A DNA stretch of 64,000 bases from Arcicella rigui (lineage in GTDB: Bacteria > Bacteroidota > Bacteroidia > Cytophagales > Spirosomataceae). Below the pieces are notes generated by a model. That model was not told the DNA's origin. It saw only the letters and a list, made by a program, of their open reading frames with translations, and ran no database searches. Numbering within the stretch: the stretch's first letter is position 1; the number at the start of each line of letters is the position of its first letter. Positions 61,259 through 64,000 of the stretch are shown here, in pieces. The stretch is from assembly GCF_034929435.1 (NCBI RefSeq), contig NZ_JAYFUM010000008.1:124001-188000 (forward strand). Reading direction: 5' to 3'. The position numbers and the translations under genes were made by a program.

Positions 61259-62722
61259 ATGGAAAAAAATACTTCTCCCACTACTTCACAGGAACTTAAA
61301 AAAGAACTTAGTCTATTGGATGCTACTATGATTGTCATTGGCTCTATGATTGGCTCTGGTATTTTTATCGTTTCCGCAGATGTTACTCGAAATTTAGGTT
61401 CTCCCGGTTATTTATTGCTCGCTTGGGGAATTACTGGCGTTATCACACTGATTTCGGCTTTGTCTTATGGCGAGTTGGCTGGCATGATGCCCAACGCTGG
61501 CGGACAATATGTTTACCTCCGTGAAGCTTATAATTCTTTAACGGGTTTTCTTTTTGGCTGGACAACCTTCTTGGTTATCGAAACGGGTACTATCGCTGCC
61601 GTAGCCGTGGCTTTTGCTAAATACACAGGCGTTTTATTGCCTGATATTATTGGCACTGACGAAAAACACCAATTCTTATTTTTTGATACGCAACAATTAT
61701 TAGCTATCGCCCTCATTTTATTGTTGACTTTTGTAAATGTACAAGGCGTAAAAAATGCAAAATTGGTACAATTAGTTTTTACAGTTACCAAAATCGGAGC
61801 TTTATTGGGCTTGGCTGTTGTCGGAATCATCGTGGGTTCAGACCCTAAAAAAGGAATGTGGGCAATCAATTCTATTGATTTCTGGAGTCCCGTAAAAATT
61901 ATTTGGGAAAACGGCAAAATCATGGATTACGAATACTTGTCGGGCATAGGTTTATGGTCGGCAATGGGCTTGGCTTTGATTGGTCCTTTGTTTTCTTCTT
62001 CGGCTTGGAATAACGTTACTTACACGGCAGGTGAAATGAAAAACCCAAAGCGTGATATTCCATTAAGTTTATTGTACGGAACACTAACGGTAAGTGCTTT
62101 ATACATTTTGGCTAACGTTGCTTACTTGATGCTTTTGCCTGTGCAAGGACATCCGAATGCGGAAGATACGCTTTCAAGAGGAATTATGTTTGCTACCAAC
62201 GACCGAGTAGGAACGGCAGCCGCAGAGATGATTTTCGGAAATCCTGCGACTATCATCATGGCTATTTTTATTATGATTTCAACTTTTGGCTGTAATAATG
62301 GTATCATTTTATCAGGAGCGAGAGTCTATTATGCGATGGCGAAAGACGGACTTTTCTTTAAAAAAGCGGGCGAACTTAATAGAAAAGGAGTACCTGCATT
62401 TTCATTATGGATTCAGTGCGGATGGGCTTGTTTATTGTGTTTGAGTGGTACTTATGGCGATTTGTTAGACTATACAGTTTTTGCCATTTTGGTATTTTAT
62501 ATCCTTACGATTTTCGGGGTTTTTGTTTTGCGTAAAAAACAACCGAATGCACAAAGACCTTACAAAGCTTTTGGTTATCCAGTCATTCCAGCGATTTATC
62601 TTTTGTTTGCGGCTGGTCTTTGTATCAATTTATTGATTTACAAACCTATTCCTTCATGGGCAGGCGTTGGCATTGTAGCTTTAGGTATTCCTGTTTTCTA
62701 TTTATGGAAAAAGAAAAAATAA
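61259..62722 (+). CDS. Amino-acid permease (APC superfamily)
   Basis: 487 aa from ATG 61259 with about 12 membrane segments. GSMIGSGIFIVSADV in helix 1, GELAGMMPNAGGQYVYLREAYN and the central LFSSSAWNNVTYTAGEMKNPKRDIP are standard for LAT-like APC transporters (residues about 30-60, 75-110 and 260-285). Imports or exchanges amino acids at the inner membrane; substrate unknown. A terminator follows at 62787. Confidence 0.92.
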   Translation: MEKNTSPTTSQELKKELSLLDATMIVIGSMIGSGIFIVSADVTRNLGSPGYLLLAWGITGVITLISALSYGELAGMMPNAGGQYVYLREAYNSLTGFLFGWTTFLVIETGTIAAVAVAFAKYTGVLLPDIIGTDEKHQFLFFDTQQLLAIALILLLTFVNVQGVKNAKLVQLVFTVTKIGALLGLAVVGIIVGSDPKKGMWAINSIDFWSPVKIIWENGKIMDYEYLSGIGLWSAMGLALIGPLFSSSAWNNVTYTAGEMKNPKRDIPLSLLYGTLTVSALYILANVAYLMLLPVQGHPNAEDTLSRGIMFATNDRVGTAAAEMIFGNPATIIMAIFIMISTFGCNNGIILSGARVYYAMAKDGLFFKKAGELNRKGVPAFSLWIQCGWACLLCLSGTYGDLLDYTVFAILVFYILTIFGVFVLRKKQPNAQRPYKAFGYPVIPAIYLLFAAGLCINLLIYKPIPSWAGVGIVALGIPVFYLWKKKK

Positions 62723-62726
62723 GTAC

Positions 62727-63167
62727 CACGGATTTCCAATCCGTAGAAAAGCATTAAACATGAGTCATTCCGAATTTTAAAATCACAAAAAAGCGGTCGA
62801 AAAACTAATTTTGACCGCTTTTTTGTTTGATTATAGTTCCGTTAGGAACACTATATCGGTAGATATGTCTTGTTTTATCCCCTTCAAGCCCCATCGGGGC
62901 GAAATATTCCGCCCCGATGGGGCTTGAAGGGGATGTTTTACCATAAATGTTTCTCCTACCGATATTTTGCCTCTCCGAGGCTATCCTGTTTGAACTTTAT
63001 GTAAGTCTCTATTTTAAGAAAAATTCGGGATGACTCATGTTTATTTGTTCCATCCTATTATTCATCTTGAGCAACCTACTCGCTAAGAAACTTTTTCACC
63101 AGTACAGAGGTTGAATGTACAAGGGATTTCCAATCCGTCAGCACTAAATACGGATTGGAAATCCGTG
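62727..63167. repeat. Nest of four concentric inverted repeats
   Basis: Outer: CACGGATTTCCAATCCGT (62727-62744) / its complement (63150-63167). Second: 62759-62778 / 63020-63039, one mismatch in 20. Third: ATATCGGTAG (62853-62862) / CTACCGATAT (62956-62965). Inner: 25-base arms 62877-62901 / 62910-62934 with an 8-nt loop. Local hairpins (GTTCC/GGAAC at 62836-62849) are also present. Confidence 0.75.
62787..62824 (+). terminator. Terminator of the APC permease
   Basis: AAAAAAGCGGTC (62787-62798) / GACCGCTTTTTT (62813-62824), with a T-run. Confidence 0.9.
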
Positions 63168-63191
63168 ATACTTATTTTAAATTTTATCAAC

Positions 63192-63893
63192 ATGACAAAA
63201 GTTGCTCTTATCACAGGAGGTTCAAAAGGAATCGGATACGGCATTGCCGAAGTACTCATCAAAGAAGGAATCAAAGTAGCAATTACCAGTCGTACACAAA
63301 CTAGTGCCGACGAAGCCGCTGCTGAATTGAATAAAATCAATGAAGGATTTGCCATTGGCATTGAATCAGATGTAAGAAACTTGGCTTCACAGACCAATGC
63401 GGTAGAGAAAATCATCGCAACTTGGGGACACTTAGACTATGTGATTGCCAACGCTGGTGTCGGACACTTCGCTCCTATTCAAGACCTGACTGCTGAACAA
63501 TGGCAAGAAACCATTGACATCAACCTAACAGGTACTTTCAATAGCATCAAAGCGTCTTACACTGCTTTGAAAGAAACAAAAGGATATTTTATCACGATTT
63601 CAAGCTTGGCAGGAACAAATTTCTTTGCGAACGGCGGTGCATACAATGCAAGCAAATTTGGTGTAGTAGGTTTTTCGCAAGCTATCATGATGGATTTAAG
63701 AAAAGACGGCATCAAAGTAACAACCGTAATGCCAGGTTCGGTAGCGACACATTTCAACGGACATACGCCTTCTGAAAAAGATGCGTGGAAAATTCAACCA
63801 GAAGACATTGGGCAAATTGTAGCAGATTTAATCAAAATGCCAGCAAGAACTTTACCAAGTAAAATAGAAGTCCGCCCAACGATGCCAGCTTAA
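63192..63893 (+). CDS. SDR family oxidoreductase
   Basis: 233 aa from ATG 63192 (the frame extension to 63111 lies in repeat DNA). TGGSKGIGYGIAE cofactor motif, NAGVGHFAP, Ser in TISSLAGT, YNASKFGVVG active site, PGSVATHF loop. A short-chain dehydrogenase distinct from the 42.9 kb one; substrate unknown. Confidence 0.92.
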   Translation: MTKVALITGGSKGIGYGIAEVLIKEGIKVAITSRTQTSADEAAAELNKINEGFAIGIESDVRNLASQTNAVEKIIATWGHLDYVIANAGVGHFAPIQDLTAEQWQETIDINLTGTFNSIKASYTALKETKGYFITISSLAGTNFFANGGAYNASKFGVVGFSQAIMMDLRKDGIKVTTVMPGSVATHFNGHTPSEKDAWKIQPEDIGQIVADLIKMPARTLPSKIEVRPTMPA

Positions 63894-63947
63894 TTAATTG
63901 TGATTGAGTGAATGAGTGAGTTGTGAATATTTTAGTAAACCCATTTT

Positions 63948-63999
63948 AAACCTTCTTCTTAGTTGGTGAAATAATCCATACCTTATAAGAAGAAGGTTT
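63948..63999 (+). terminator. Terminator-like inverted repeat at the right edge
   Basis: AAACCTTCTTCTTA (63948-63961) and its reverse complement (63986-63999); any T-run lies beyond the window. Confidence 0.55.
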
Positions 64000-64000
64000 A

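Overview
The window reads as chromosomal DNA of a low-GC member of the Bacteroidota, most likely a cytophagian of the Flectobacillus/Emticicia/Arcicella kind (genus is inference). Supporting signs are the promoters, which match the Bacteroidota form TTTG-N19/20-TAnnTTTG (3553-3584, 11918-11948, 61198-61228), the scarcity of Shine-Dalgarno sequences, and the gene content: NIPSNAP, GH130 next to a glycosyltransferase, OmpA proteins with PD40 repeats, Spy-like proteins behind an ECF sigma factor, and zinc proteases of the DUF5117 kind. I see no plasmid, prophage or CRISPR array.

Layout. 1-2.6 kb: end of transketolase and an ECF sigma operon with a membrane protein and a Spy/CpxP-like protein. 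2.7-7.9 kb: a DeoR repressor divergent from a small run of VOC, nucleotidase, MFS, Nudix and TrpF genes, then a beta carbonic anhydrase. 8.2-11.9 kb: hisG-hisD-hisC and a small envelope protein. 11.96 kb: tRNA-Ala(GGC). 12.4-36.1 kb: a long block of minus-strand genes for signalling and envelope stress. It holds a CheB-CheR-PAS-kinase-receiver-Hpt hybrid, a lone receiver, an AraC-type regulator, YtxH, holin-like, lmo0937-type, CsbD and BON proteins, two L,D-transpeptidases, an Mla-type lipid ABC transporter, two outer-membrane barrels and a GT/GH130 pair. 36.6-56.7 kb: housekeeping and glycan genes (rlmB, pth, metG, GH20, GH35, esterase, VanZ, RidA, EamA, metalloprotease, Uma2). 56.9-61.2 kb: a repeat-rich island around a WD40 protein, with REP-like hairpins, a RayT remnant and a 42-bp tandem array. 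61.2-64 kb: an APC permease, a nest of concentric inverted repeats and an SDR gene.

The strongest new signal is a shared promoter architecture found six times in the 12.4-35.4 kb block. Two copies of TTATANNATT lie exactly 21 bp apart, the second runs straight into CACACATT, and a nAnCTTTG -7 element sits 30 bp away (29 in one copy). The TTTG -33 element is absent. A 21-bp direct repeat just upstream of -35 is how AraC-family activators bind. The block encodes one AraC-type protein, and its own promoter carries a perfect copy. I infer a regulon in which the hybrid kinase, lone receiver and AraC protein turn on an envelope-protection programme.

A second signal is a leader-like RNA element: a variable hairpin closed by AAAG/CTTT, then TTACCTCTAAACC and ATG. 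It is present in three tandem copies at 37.5-37.9 kb and, in a related form, once inverted at 43.9 kb, none of them in front of a recognisable gene. A third is a class of intergenic repeat in which short words are iterated in two inverted arms; the words differ from locus to locus but the layout stays the same.
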